Program-made: the position numbers and the translations under genes
Origin: Paenibacillus_AR mesotrionivorans
Lineage (GTDB): Bacteria; Bacillota; Bacilli; Paenibacillales; NBRC-103111
Direction of reading: 5' to 3'
Assembly: GCF_046098205.1 (NCBI RefSeq)
Contig: NZ_JBJURJ010000027.1
Coordinates: forward strand, 1-64,000
DNA length: 64,000 nucleotides
In this document: one piece after another, positions 26,162 through 33,980 of the stretch
Layout of the letters: every line of letters starts with the position of its first letter
How positions within the stretch are numbered: position 1 is the first letter of the stretch
Notes under the pieces: generated by a model
What the model was told of the DNA's origin: nothing
Databases searched by the model: none
The model's input: only the letters and a program-made list of their open reading frames with translations

Positions 26162-26485
26162 AGAAACCTAACGGACTCCAGCGACCTTATTCGGCTGAAA
26201 AACGGGGTGTGGGAATTCTAACGGACCACAGCGCCGCTATTTCGCCCGAACAGCCTCAAACTAAGCCCAGTTTCCCGAAATAGCGGCTGTGGTGTCCGTT
26301 AGAATCCGAGACGCCTCCTTTTGAGCCAAATAGAGGCTCTGAGGTCCGTTAGAACGGCGGAGATAAGCCAATCCCCAAAATAGACCGTCCCTATGTTAAG
26401 GGGCGGTCTATTGGGGTTGAAATCGTATAGGAGTGCATCACGCTAGGAGACCACCTCTCCCTACAGCCGGAAGCGGCGAACATGC
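26162..26485. repeat. Direct duplication of about 325 bp, second copy (contains palindromic repeat copy C)
   Basis: This is the second copy of the segment at 25541-25866. It has the same order of parts: CTAACGGA units, inverted units to about 26363, and the TAGACCG hairpin at 26385-26413. The hairpin is a plausible terminator for the minus-strand gene ending at 26461. Confidence 0.7.
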
Positions 26486-26760
26486 TCGTGAAGCTGCTCC
26501 TTTTCCAAAATCTCCTTCTGCCTAGGCCCCATCAGATCGAAGTGGGGATACGGCGGATGCTCATGGATGTAAGCCGGATTCAGCCCATGCCTCTTGCACC
26601 ACTCGGTCAGCACTTTCCGGTCGGAGCAGCCTACCTTGGTCACAGTCCGGATGGACGGAAACCGCGGGTCAGTCCAATAGTGAGTCAGGAACGCAATTTC
26701 CCCGCGGGATACCGCCTCTTTCCATTGCTGCAGCTCCTGCCGCTTCACGCCGAATGCCAA
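26461..26760 (-). CDS. Conserved small protein, YneQ-like
   Basis: The 99-residue protein starts (M)AFGVKRQELQQWKEAV and contains IAFLTHYWTDPRFPSI and VTKVGCSDRKVLTEWC. This pattern resembles, as I remember it, the uncharacterised Bacillus protein YneQ. A TTG start at 26760 has AGGTGG eight bases upstream and gives an N-terminus like the family; a GTG at 26772 is the alternative. No catalytic function is known. The last codons are duplicated at about 25846-25866. Confidence 0.65.
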   Translation of the reverse strand: MAFGVKRQELQQWKEAVSRGEIAFLTHYWTDPRFPSIRTVTKVGCSDRKVLTEWCKRHGLNPAYIHEHPPYPHFDLMGPRQKEILEKEQLHEHVRRFRL

Positions 26761-26834
26761 GGATTTCACCACCTGTCAGATATGCCACCAGTTTACCTCT
26801 TATTGAGGATAGGAGCAACTGCAGGCACACTACT

Positions 26835-27812
26835 CTACAACACCTCGCCGAACAAAGCGGAATCCTCTTCAAGCCCTTCGGCCAGCCTTCCCCTTAACCC
26901 GGTTAACCACTCCGGCTCATTCTCCCACTTCTCACCAGCAGCCCGCAAGACTCGGGTATATCCATACAACTTAGCGAACCGCTTGCATGCGGCCACTATA
27001 TTCTCAGCATCGCCGGAAACCTCATATTCAGTCCGGTACCCATCCAGAAAACATTGTGTCTTCTGTTCAAAATCCTCCGGAGGGACCTCTTCCCGCAAGC
27101 TCTCCAGCGCCTGGTCAATATCCATCACATACCAATGATACATCGCATCATCAAAATCTATGACATGGCAGGTTTGAGTCTGTTCATCATAGAAGACGTT
27201 ATCGTATTCAAAATCATAATGAATCAAACCAAAGTCAGCCTGCGATTTGGGAAGCGAAGCAAAATACCCTCGCAGCAACTCCGTTTCCTCTAATGCCGCT
27301 GTCTCTCCGGGAAATGCGGTCAGCACATCCTGAATCCAGTCCAACACATCAGCATAGGACCATCTTTTGACTTCACCCGGCATATATTCACTGGACAAAC
27401 GATGGAGCTTGCCCAATGCCTTCCCGTAGCAGACCATAACGTCATCCGGGAAATCGGTACGATCCAGCTGAACCCCCGGAACCCGCTTGAAGACTGATGC
27501 AACATAAGCTCCCCATGGAGTCTCCACCTCAACAAGCTTTCCGCCAGCCTTGGATGGAACCGCCTCTAACACACCATACCCCTTGCCGCGCAGGTAAGCA
27601 ATAAACTCCAGCTCGGCCAGAAGGTTCGGCTTAAGCTTTTCCTCCTGGGGAGCGAACCGCAGGAAATGAGTCGTCCCGTCCCGTTTGAACGGGTAAATCG
27701 CATTGGAGGATACCCGGTAATGCTTAAACAGCCCGGTGTCCTCGTAATCCCAATTCTGCAGCAGCATTTCCGCCAAGTCCCGGTTATCAAAAAGATACTT
27801 TAGTTTCAGCAC
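26835..27812 (-). CDS. Aminoglycoside phosphotransferase-fold protein (APH/CotS-like kinase)
   Basis: The 325-residue protein has a protein-kinase-like APH fold. The catalytic loop reads GLIHYDFEYDN (about residues 197-207: H-x-D-x-x-x-x-N), and the metal-binding motif is VIDFDDA about 15 residues later. An N-lobe with THFLRFAPQEE and an ELEFIAYLRGKG helix precedes it. Bacillales carry several such paralogues, including spore-coat-associated kinases. The substrate is unknown, and antibiotic resistance should not be assumed. The upstream site AAGGAGAGATG supports the start. Confidence 0.82.
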   Translation of the reverse strand: MLKLKYLFDNRDLAEMLLQNWDYEDTGLFKHYRVSSNAIYPFKRDGTTHFLRFAPQEEKLKPNLLAELEFIAYLRGKGYGVLEAVPSKAGGKLVEVETPWGAYVASVFKRVPGVQLDRTDFPDDVMVCYGKALGKLHRLSSEYMPGEVKRWSYADVLDWIQDVLTAFPGETAALEETELLRGYFASLPKSQADFGLIHYDFEYDNVFYDEQTQTCHVIDFDDAMYHWYVMDIDQALESLREEVPPEDFEQKTQCFLDGYRTEYEVSGDAENIVAACKRFAKLYGYTRVLRAAGEKWENEPEWLTGLRGRLAEGLEEDSALFGEVL

Positions 27813-27952
27813 GTAGCCAACATCTCTCCTTTTAAGCTTGGATTACCATCACATTTCTGATCCTTTCAATTGTACCTGGAAACCTCCAAAAGGCTTAAGG
27901 GAGAGTTTATATATATTAAAACTAGGGTCAGCTTCGGCTAACCGCTGTTCCT

Positions 27953-28243
27953 TCATTCATCCGGCAAAATGTTCACCAGGTGCTTCCAGAAGGTCAGACC
28001 ATCCTTTAATCCGGCAAAATACAACCACTCCTTTTCAATCGTGCAGCGGAAATTGAGATTCTCTTCCCATTCGAGAATCTGCCGGTACTGCTCGGAGGTT
28101 AATTGCAGCTTCAATTCGGTGGCCAATTCGTCCTGCTGTTGAGCAAGCTCATTCACTTCATCCAAGTGAAACGCCTCAATCGAACGCTCCAAAAAGCGCA
28201 ACTCAAAAGCAGGCCGCACCCATTCCGGCCAAGGTTCGGGCAT
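27953..28243 (-). CDS. Hypothetical protein, 96 residues
   Basis: A small protein with a Pro/Trp-rich start (MPEPWPEWVRPAF) and an amphipathic central part (LDEVNELAQQQDELATELKLQL, predicted helical), ending in FAGLKDGLTFWKHLVNILPDE. GAAGGAGGAAACC precedes the start, so translation is likely. It has no recognisable domain. The neighbouring plus-strand gene is an XRE regulator with an AT-rich divergent region between them. Confidence 0.6.
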   Translation of the reverse strand: MPEPWPEWVRPAFELRFLERSIEAFHLDEVNELAQQQDELATELKLQLTSEQYRQILEWEENLNFRCTIEKEWLYFAGLKDGLTFWKHLVNILPDE

Positions 28244-28289
28244 GTGGGTTTCCTCCTTCTTCCCCGTGTCATCAATCTTGATATTTTTT

Positions 28290-28376
28290 CTTTAGGAATA
28301 CATAATCGATTATACAATTGACTAATATAAGTATCAATAAATTAATTTTTGACCATTAAATATGTATTTCTTAAAG
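28290..28376. promoter_or_regulatory. AT-rich region with long inverted repeat before an XRE gene
   Basis: CTTTAGGAATACATA (28290-28304) and TATGTATTTCTTAAAG (28361-28376) are near-perfect inverted copies about 55 bases apart. They frame an AT-rich stretch that probably contains the promoter of the XRE gene at 28415 and could be its operators. Confidence 0.5.
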
Positions 28377-28414
28377 AGTAAGTTACATCTACACTCAACA
28401 TGAGGTGTAGGCAT

Positions 28415-28759
28415 ATGTCTGAAATCCTGGTTAATGTAGGAAAACGAATCCGTGAAATTCGAAAGTCCCGTGGTTTATCCCAAGCCGCTTTAGCAGAAAA
28501 ATGTGGTTTTACCTTTTCCTATATCGGTGGTGTGGAACGGGCAGAAAAGAATATCTCTTTGTTAAACCTGGAGAAAATTGCAGAGGGTTTAGATGTAGGT
28601 GTCCATCAATTTTTTACGTATTCTTATCAGTATGAACAATTATCAAATAATGAAGCAACAATCAAAGAAATCGTTTCCTTGCTGATCAATCAAGATTCGC
28701 AATCCATTGAGATGGTGAAAAATATCGTAGCAGAAGTGTTGAGGAATTCAAGGCAGTAA
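28415..28759 (+). CDS. XRE-family transcriptional regulator (SinR-like HTH)
   Basis: The 114-residue protein has an N-terminal HTH_3 domain (RIREIRKSRGLSQAALAEKC, then FSYIGGVERAEKNISL) followed by a helical C-terminal part of about 50 residues. The ATG at 28415 is preceded by GAGGTG; the ATG at 28400 is the start of that site. An inverted repeat lies upstream and a strong terminator follows the stop, so it is monocistronic. Two further XRE genes, one broken, follow on the same strand. Confidence 0.83.
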   Translation: MSEILVNVGKRIREIRKSRGLSQAALAEKCGFTFSYIGGVERAEKNISLLNLEKIAEGLDVGVHQFFTYSYQYEQLSNNEATIKEIVSLLINQDSQSIEMVKNIVAEVLRNSRQ

Positions 28760-28785
28760 AATAAGTTATCTCCATAAGACCTAAT

Positions 28786-28817
28786 GAACAAGCGCTCTCT
28801 AGACGCTTGTTCTATTT
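28786..28817 (+). terminator. Terminator after the XRE gene
   Basis: GAACAAGCG (28786-28794) and CGCTTGTTC (28804-28812) form a perfect 9-bp stem followed by TATTT. Confidence 0.75.
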
Positions 28818-28848
28818 ATGTTAGCAACTGGGGAGGTGTTCCTTTGAT

Positions 28849-29058
28849 ATGAAATTGAGCGAAGCCCGGAATCAAAAAAGCTTAACCCAAGAGCAGGTTA
28901 GCCGCGCTATCAATGTTTCCCTTAAACACTACCAGAATATCGAGCATGGACTGACCTCTCCCACGGTTAATATCGCGTTGCATATTTGTGAAATTTTAGG
29001 GGTAGACCCGCGGGAGATAGATGAATGGAAAGATAGGCGAAAGGAAGAAAAGTTGTAG
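28849..29058 (+). CDS. Short XRE-family regulator (Cro/CI type)
   Basis: The 69-residue protein is a single HTH_3 domain (LTQEQVSRAINVSLKHYQNIEHG) with a lysine-rich tail. Proteins of this size usually act as repressors or antirepressors of small mobile or regulatory modules. GGGGAGGTG precedes the ATG at 28849. The stop is 13 bases before the remains of a third XRE gene. Confidence 0.75.
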   Translation: MKLSEARNQKSLTQEQVSRAINVSLKHYQNIEHGLTSPTVNIALHICEILGVDPREIDEWKDRRKEEKL

Positions 29059-29071
29059 GGTGAGGTACATT

Positions 29072-29365
29072 TTGAGTCAATCATCAAGCAAACCCAAGCG
29101 CACTCCCATGTTGACAACAATTATTGGGGAGATATTGAAAGAAAACCCGGTTGACCAGAACCAACCTTCGCCAAGAGGATTTAGCAGGTATCCGCGGGGT
29201 GGACTGAGCCTACAATTCCCTGATCGAGAGAGGCAAAAACGAACCATCAGTCAGCAAATTATTTGAGCTGTGTGAAGCCATGAACCTTTCACCGCCTGAA
29301 TTCTTTTCAATGTTAATCAAAGCCACAAATACAGAGTCATCTGTTTCCGCGGCTTGTTTTTTGAT
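29072..29365 (+). pseudogene. Broken XRE-family regulator (frameshift and internal stop)
   Basis: From a TTG at 29072 one frame gives a start ending IIGEILKE. After position about 29141 the HTH continues one frame away (TRLTRTNLRQEDLAGIRGVD) and then meets TGA at 29205. Beyond this stop the reading resumes as AYNSLIERGKNEPSVSKLF and FELCEAMNLSPPEFF, the second half of an HTH_3 domain and its tail. Two lesions therefore interrupt one gene of about 95 codons. The 3' end is unclear because the frame runs into the converging gene. Confidence 0.75.
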
Positions 29366-29397
29366 TTTTACGAAGTGTAATTCATTTATCCTCCCCC

Positions 29398-30249
29398 TCA
29401 CCCCTCATAATACGCCTTTACCTTTGGCGGGAAAGGCAGCCTTTCTTGTTTCATGAGGTCCACCAGCTCGTCAAACATATCCATATAGCCAAACTCCAAG
29501 CTGATTTCAGCGAAGTCGGTTATGTACCCGAGATAACCTGGAAAATGAAAGGTACTCTCTTGCAGGTATGGATCAGCCTTGGCCGCATCCCAATGCTTCC
29601 GGAATTCCAGGCGGTCATGCTTATAAAAATCCATTCGGCTTTCATAAATACTGTTCATGACAAAACACTTATTAGGGTACACCTCTGTTTTGAACATTTC
29701 CTCGATTCTCTCAAATTCCTTCAGGGCTTCAATTTTACTACCAGATTGATAGAGGGTTGTCGCATAATTGCAAAACAAATGAAGATCATTCGTTTGCTGA
29801 TACAGCTTCAGAAAATACCGGGCACCGAGGGCTCTGTGTTTCGCATTCTTGGAGTCGGATAATTCATAGGCAACATCTTTTTTGTCGCGCAGGTCCAACG
29901 AATCAAAATCCATTGCCATCAGCTTGTCCAGCCGGTTTCTTCTCCGTTTTTCCGCCTTCTCCAGCTTCTCCAGCTCTTTTAGATATGTGACGGCCTGAGG
30001 GGAGTCAGGGAATTGCTCCAGTCTCGCACGGACCTTTTGCAGGGTGCTGCCGACATCATCCACATATACTTCAAGGGCACATTCAATTTCAATGTAACTG
30101 ATAAAAAGCGCAAGCTGCACATTTTCCAGCCCAACATCCTGATCATGCTCTTCTAAATAGGCTAAGATGTTTGTCAGAGCCTTTTTATTTTCCTTATACT
30201 GCTTCCTTACCTCCAGAGGCAAGGCTTTTTCATCAAATGGCTTTTTCAC
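29398..30249 (-). CDS. Uncharacterised helical (TPR-like) protein
   Basis: The 283-residue protein is mostly helical, with charged stretches (ELEKLEKAEKRRRNRLDKL) and repeated tyrosine/leucine-rich helices (ALGARYFLKLYQQTNDL, then FCNYATTLYQSGSKIEALKEFERIEEM) that look like TPR units. No catalytic motif is seen. I use the GTG at 30249, which has GAGAGGGTG upstream. An earlier ATG at 30306 overlaps the serine hydrolase gene. It may be co-transcribed with that gene. Confidence 0.65.
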   Translation of the reverse strand: MKKPFDEKALPLEVRKQYKENKKALTNILAYLEEHDQDVGLENVQLALFISYIEIECALEVYVDDVGSTLQKVRARLEQFPDSPQAVTYLKELEKLEKAEKRRRNRLDKLMAMDFDSLDLRDKKDVAYELSDSKNAKHRALGARYFLKLYQQTNDLHLFCNYATTLYQSGSKIEALKEFERIEEMFKTEVYPNKCFVMNSIYESRMDFYKHDRLEFRKHWDAAKADPYLQESTFHFPGYLGYITDFAEISLEFGYMDMFDELVDLMKQERLPFPPKVKAYYEG

Positions 30250-30283
30250 AGGGGCACCCTCTCGGTTTTTGTCAAATTCAGAC

Positions 30284-31258
30284 TCACTCCTCAAATATCG
30301 GCTCAATATGCGTCATAATAAACTCAATCCGGTCCTTCACCTCCGGCACATAAAGCGACGCGATGGAAACGACCAATTTTTTCTTAGCATTGATATAAAT
30401 GACGTTTCCTCCGTCTCCCATGGCGGCGTAGATTTGCTCGTCTTCGTTTATAATCCACCAAAGGTATCCATACGAGAGCTCCCCCCAGCGGCTATGCTCC
30501 CGAGTGCTTTCCTCGATCCAACCGGCCGGGATAATTTGTTCGCCATTCCAGATACCGCCGTCTGCATACAGCTGGCCCAGTTTCGCCATATCCCCAGATG
30601 TCAGGAAAAGTCCCCAGCTAGCAGTATTAATCCCTTGGGGGTCAACGACCCATCCGGTTGTATTCTTATCGTTCATCACGGCATAATGCTCTTCTTCACT
30701 ACGCAGCACTACATTGTGCGGAACCTGGATACCCAGCGGTGAGAATAGATGCTCCGTCGCAAACTCCAGTATGGATTGTCCCGTTGCCTGAGCCAGAATG
30801 CCGGATAAGATGTGGGTTCCGACAATGGCTGAATAGGTGAATTCGCCGATTGGCCCATCGCCCCCCAATAAATCCAGGGCAGCATTCATCCAATTCTCAC
30901 TGGCAAAAAACTCCTGGTATGGTTCCAACTCGTATTTATAGGGAGCCGTCATGGTCAGCAAATGTTTGATCGTCACGTTTTGTATGGTGGTTTCCCCAGC
31001 TTTCACCACATAGTCCGGGAAAAAGTCCAGTACCTTCTGGTCCACACTGCGAATTAGGCCTTTACCCATGGCGATCCCAATCAACGCGGAGAACACACTT
31101 TTGGTCACCGAATACACATGAAGAGCGTTACCGGCGGTATAGCCGTTGAAGTAGTGCTCCAAGCATGTGATGCCGTTTTGTTGTACAACAATCCCTGCGA
31201 TATTACTATAATCCCTGCTGATTATCTGTTCAAGCTCCCTTAATTTCCTCTGATCCAT
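30284..31258 (-). CDS. Beta-lactamase-family serine hydrolase (second copy type)
   Basis: The 324-residue protein has an SxxK motif (SVTK near residue 51) followed by a helix typical of the class C/esterase family. A YSA motif in place of YxN lies near 140, and the C-terminal triad motif is GDGGN. No signal peptide is visible at the chosen start. The ATG at 31258 has GAGGAGG about ten bases upstream. It is distantly related to the hydrolase at 375, and it may be an esterase or D-amino-peptidase. The substrate is unknown. Confidence 0.82.
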   Translation of the reverse strand: MDQRKLRELEQIISRDYSNIAGIVVQQNGITCLEHYFNGYTAGNALHVYSVTKSVFSALIGIAMGKGLIRSVDQKVLDFFPDYVVKAGETTIQNVTIKHLLTMTAPYKYELEPYQEFFASENWMNAALDLLGGDGPIGEFTYSAIVGTHILSGILAQATGQSILEFATEHLFSPLGIQVPHNVVLRSEEEHYAVMNDKNTTGWVVDPQGINTASWGLFLTSGDMAKLGQLYADGGIWNGEQIIPAGWIEESTREHSRWGELSYGYLWWIINEDEQIYAAMGDGGNVIYINAKKKLVVSIASLYVPEVKDRIEFIMTHIEPIFEE

Positions 31259-31387
31259 ACCATCCATTCCTCCTCGAGTGATAAAGAGTACCTTCACAAA
31301 AATGGTATAATGATTAAAAATACTTTTCAAGGCCTTTTTAAAAATTTATTAGCGGAGGAGGATCCAAGGATCTCAAACGGCGTACGC

Positions 31388-31432
31388 CAAAAAAGCCGCT
31401 AACATGCGGGAGGGTCCCCAGTGTTAACGGCC
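31388..31432 (-). terminator. Terminator of the esterase gene
   Basis: GCCGCTAACA and TGTTAACGGC form an imperfect stem. A six-base A-run on its left (T on the minus strand) completes the terminator for the gene ending at 31464. The same stem sequence recurs in the terminator at 46478-46530. Confidence 0.65.
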
Positions 31433-31463
31433 TACTGTTCATTTTCCCCGAGAGTACCGGTAG

Positions 31464-32066
31464 TTATCTGATGTTCCTAACCACCACGGGATAAAGCTGC
31501 TCCACAAAAATCGCATATCCTTTACCTGTTAAATGAGAAAATTGGTCATCTTGGAGTGTGCCTTCAGCACCTAATACACCTTCCAGGAAATTAGGAATCA
31601 GATCCGTCTGATAATCTCGGGACAACCGAGCATACATCTCAAAAAAGTCATTCTTTAATGTAACTCCGCCTTTTTGGGCAATGTTTTGGAGCTTTTCTTC
31701 CAACCCGGCATCAGCCGGATAACCTTGGTATCCTACGATAATGACCTGAGCTCCGGCACCTCTCGCACGTTCAATCATCTCTGACAAGTTATGATAAATA
31801 TCCTCGATGCTGGAGCCTCTTCTCAAATCGGCCACACCAAAAAGCAGGATCACAATATCCGGTTGATACTCCGCTAAAGCCTCCCCCAGTCTTGCTGCGC
31901 CGTCCTTCGAGGTATTTCCGTTAATCCCCTTATTCATGACCTTGCAGGAGTAGCCGTTGTTAGTTAGCTTCTTCTCCAATTGGGCCGGGTAGGCTTCGTT
32001 CCGCTCTACGCCTGCACCGTATGTATTGCTGTCTCCTATTGCGAGAATAGTTGTATTCGTTCCCAT
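31464..32066 (-). CDS. SGNH/GDSL hydrolase (TesA/acyl-esterase-like)
   Basis: The 200-residue protein has the block I GDSNTYG (Ser13 nucleophile), a block II-like G50-N51 in GINGNTS, and a block V histidine in FSHLTGKGY (H178). The oxyanion-hole block III reads G77-V-A-D80 where GxND is usual, so the asparagine is replaced by Ala. The catalytic Asp is probably D174, one residue further from the His than in TesA. Whether it is fully active is therefore uncertain. GAGGTG precedes the start. It is monocistronic, with a terminator downstream. Confidence 0.8.
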   Translation of the reverse strand: MGTNTTILAIGDSNTYGAGVERNEAYPAQLEKKLTNNGYSCKVMNKGINGNTSKDGAARLGEALAEYQPDIVILLFGVADLRRGSSIEDIYHNLSEMIERARGAGAQVIIVGYQGYPADAGLEEKLQNIAQKGGVTLKNDFFEMYARLSRDYQTDLIPNFLEGVLGAEGTLQDDQFSHLTGKGYAIFVEQLYPVVVRNIR

Positions 32067-32149
32067 AGTGGCACCTCACTTAATCAGTTTGATATGTATC
32101 GAGATTCTAATAATATCACAGGCCTTACTTGGCGAAAATCAGTAGGTTT

Positions 32150-32262
32150 GAAAATGTAACGAATCTGAGCCACGCTATTCTTTATCCCGGGAGGCCTTTC
32201 GAGGCCATTCTCAACAAAATAAGCTCTTACAGAGTCGTTAGCCAACATCAGACCAACGCCCG
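32150..32262. repeat. Interspersed palindromic repeat, partial copy D
   Basis: A unit AACGAATCTGAGCCACGCTATT (32158 onward) and an inverted end near AGAGTCGTTAGCC are present, but the middle is degenerate. The region continues into the AraC fragment and looks like an area of decayed sequence. Confidence 0.5.
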
Positions 32263-32286
32263 ACTCATAATAGCGTCCACCTGCAC

Positions 32287-32420
32287 ATGGGGGTGGAGGC
32301 CGTCGTCTGCCAGCCCGTCGCGCAGGGTTAGCCTACACCTCCTACGCCACCTTCGCCCGTGTTTTCCAGACCCGCTTTCAGATGTCCCCTAGCGCCTACA
32401 GGAAACTGAGGGGCGGATGA
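32287..32420 (+). pseudogene. C-terminal fragment of an AraC-family regulator
   Basis: Positions 32322-32420 translate as AGLAYTSYATFARVFQTRF, QMSPSAYRKLRG and a TGA stop, the second recognition helix and end of an AraC/XylS HTH domain. The preceding VEAVVCQPVA (from 32293) fits the upstream helix but lies in another frame, so there is a frameshift. No N-terminal part of the gene remains. The minus-strand gene 32328-33041 runs over it in antisense. Confidence 0.65.
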
Positions 32421-33041
32421 ATGATAAAGATTCGTCGACATGATCAAAAACCGGCAAAAATCCTCATTATCCCCCTGCAACGAAGGGTCCGCTTGGTTTT
32501 TTAAGAAAAGGATATGTTCCCGGTACGCCCTATAAAAATCATACGCCGGGGAGGCACAGTAGGTAAGGCCCTCCAACTGATAATAGTCAATTACCTTCCT
32601 GGCAGTTACCGGATGGATGAAGATCTCCTCGTAGGGCCTGCAATAGCTTGGACACACCGTCAACACCGGCCATTTCGCCATTTTATACCCGTCCAGCACA
32701 GACGTTATCTGATGAAATCCCGATCTCTGATTACCATACAAGAATTCCTGCATGCCGGCAGATAATTGCTGTTTGTGATTGTCGTGCATGAAATGGATGG
32801 CCTCCTGGAGCTTCACCTTTTCGAAGAGCGAAATGAAAGGGGACTGGCCCACAATGACACCCATACTATCCGCAATATGGCTTGGTGAATCGAATTGCTC
32901 CATGGAGAAGCTTTTCTGCGCCAGCTTAACCAGATGTTTACCCTCGCGTTTCTGGGCAATTTCCAGCATAAGAGGATTCATAATCCCCCCTGGATAGAGA
33001 ATCAAAAACCGTTCCTCCGCTTCCTTCAACCTAGTCAGGTC
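32328..33041 (-). CDS. Uncharacterised protein, about 237 residues
   Basis: I do not recognise the family. The protein begins MDLTRLKEAEERFLILYPGG, is mixed alpha/beta, has no signal peptide, and contains a conserved-looking segment PVLTVCPSYCRPYEEIFIHP. Up to about residue 212 it looks like a normal domain. The last 25 residues (Gly/Pro-rich, ending GEGGVGGVG) are encoded antisense to the AraC fragment and probably arose by read-through into foreign DNA. AAGGTGG precedes the ATG at 33041. Confidence 0.6.
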   Translation of the reverse strand, partial: DLTRLKEAEERFLILYPGGIMNPLMLEIAQKREGKHLVKLAQKSFSMEQFDSPSHIADSMGVIVGQSPFISLFEKVKLQEAIHFMHDNHKQQLSAGMQEFLYGNQRSGFHQITSVLDGYKMAKWPVLTVCPSYCRPYEEIFIHPVTARKVIDYYQLEGLTYCASPAYDFYRAYREHILFLKNQADPSLQGDNEDFCRFLIMSTNLYHSSAPQFPVGARGHLKAGLENTGEGGVGGVG

Positions 33042-33251
33042 CATCGCCTCATCCACCTTTTTTCAGCATATGGTTGCTGTGCCATTCTTATCTTGCCTGT
33101 CATACCATCGAGCGTAGCATGGACGGGAGTTTTATGGGGAACGAATGCGCAAAACGTCACCGGATTAGCGCAAAATGTATGTTTTCTATCATGACATCCA
33201 ATTTTTCCTATGGTAAACTTACTTCTGAAGTATTGGGTAGGAGGGCCCGGT

Positions 33252-33980
33252 ATGCTGCATATTGCGATTTGCGAGGATGACCGAAGGGAAGCCGCATACC
33301 TCCGCAAGCTGCTCGAGCAATTTGCCGCCAGCAGCGGTGTGGAGCTGTCCTGCACAATATACGAATCGGGCTTCGCGCTTGCTGATGCTGCAGAACGCCG
33401 CCCCGCCTTTGATATTATTCTTCTGGACGTAATGATGCCCGGCTTAAACGGCTTGGAGACGGCAGCCGAAATCAGGCGGGGGAACGATCATGTGAAAATC
33501 ATCTTTCTGACCTCCAGCTCCGAATTTGCAGTGGCCAGTTACGCCGTTGATGCGTACTTCTATATGCTAAAGCCTCTCTGCGAGAATACCTTCTTCCGCA
33601 TCATGAACAAGGCCTGCAAGGAAATTCAGGCAGAGCGCTCCAGCAGCATTGTGGTCCATAACCACAGAAGTATCGCCAGGCTATTTATTGCGGAGCTTGC
33701 CTATTGTGAGATTATCAACAAAACCATATACTACCACCTGGCCACGGGCGGGGTCCTGGATGGGCCGGGCAGCATGTCCGAGCTGGAGCAAAAGCTGTCG
33801 CCTTACCCCTTTATTGTCAAGATACACCGGTCATACATGGTCAATCTAAGGCATGTACAATCCTTAACCGGCAAGGAAATCACCATGATGACAAAGGATA
33901 TCCTTCCGCTTTCACGCGGCCGTTTCGATTCCATTAAGCGGGCGTTTCTTTCCCTGCCCTTTGAGGGGGGGCATGCCTGA
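33252..33980 (+). CDS. LytTR-type response regulator (AgrA/LytR-like), system 1
   Basis: The 242-residue protein starts with a receiver domain (CEDD near 5-8; phospho-acceptor Asp in LLDVMMPGLNG near residue 57). It ends in a LytTR DNA-binding domain (KIHRSYMVNLRHV). The ATG at 33252 has AGGAGGG upstream. The stop is immediately followed by the sensor kinase, so the pair is an operon. LytTR regulators bind direct repeats upstream of target operons; I could not identify the target here. Confidence 0.87.
   Translation: MLHIAICEDDRREAAYLRKLLEQFAASSGVELSCTIYESGFALADAAERRPAFDIILLDVMMPGLNGLETAAEIRRGNDHVKIIFLTSSSEFAVASYAVDAYFYMLKPLCENTFFRIMNKACKEIQAERSSSIVVHNHRSIARLFIAELAYCEIINKTIYYHLATGGVLDGPGSMSELEQKLSPYPFIVKIHRSYMVNLRHVQSLTGKEITMMTKDILPLSRGRFDSIKRAFLSLPFEGGHA

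Noticed and set aside
28244..28414. Riboswitch in the AT-rich leader
   Set aside because: Only a simple inverted repeat is visible, and no known aptamer pattern was recognised.
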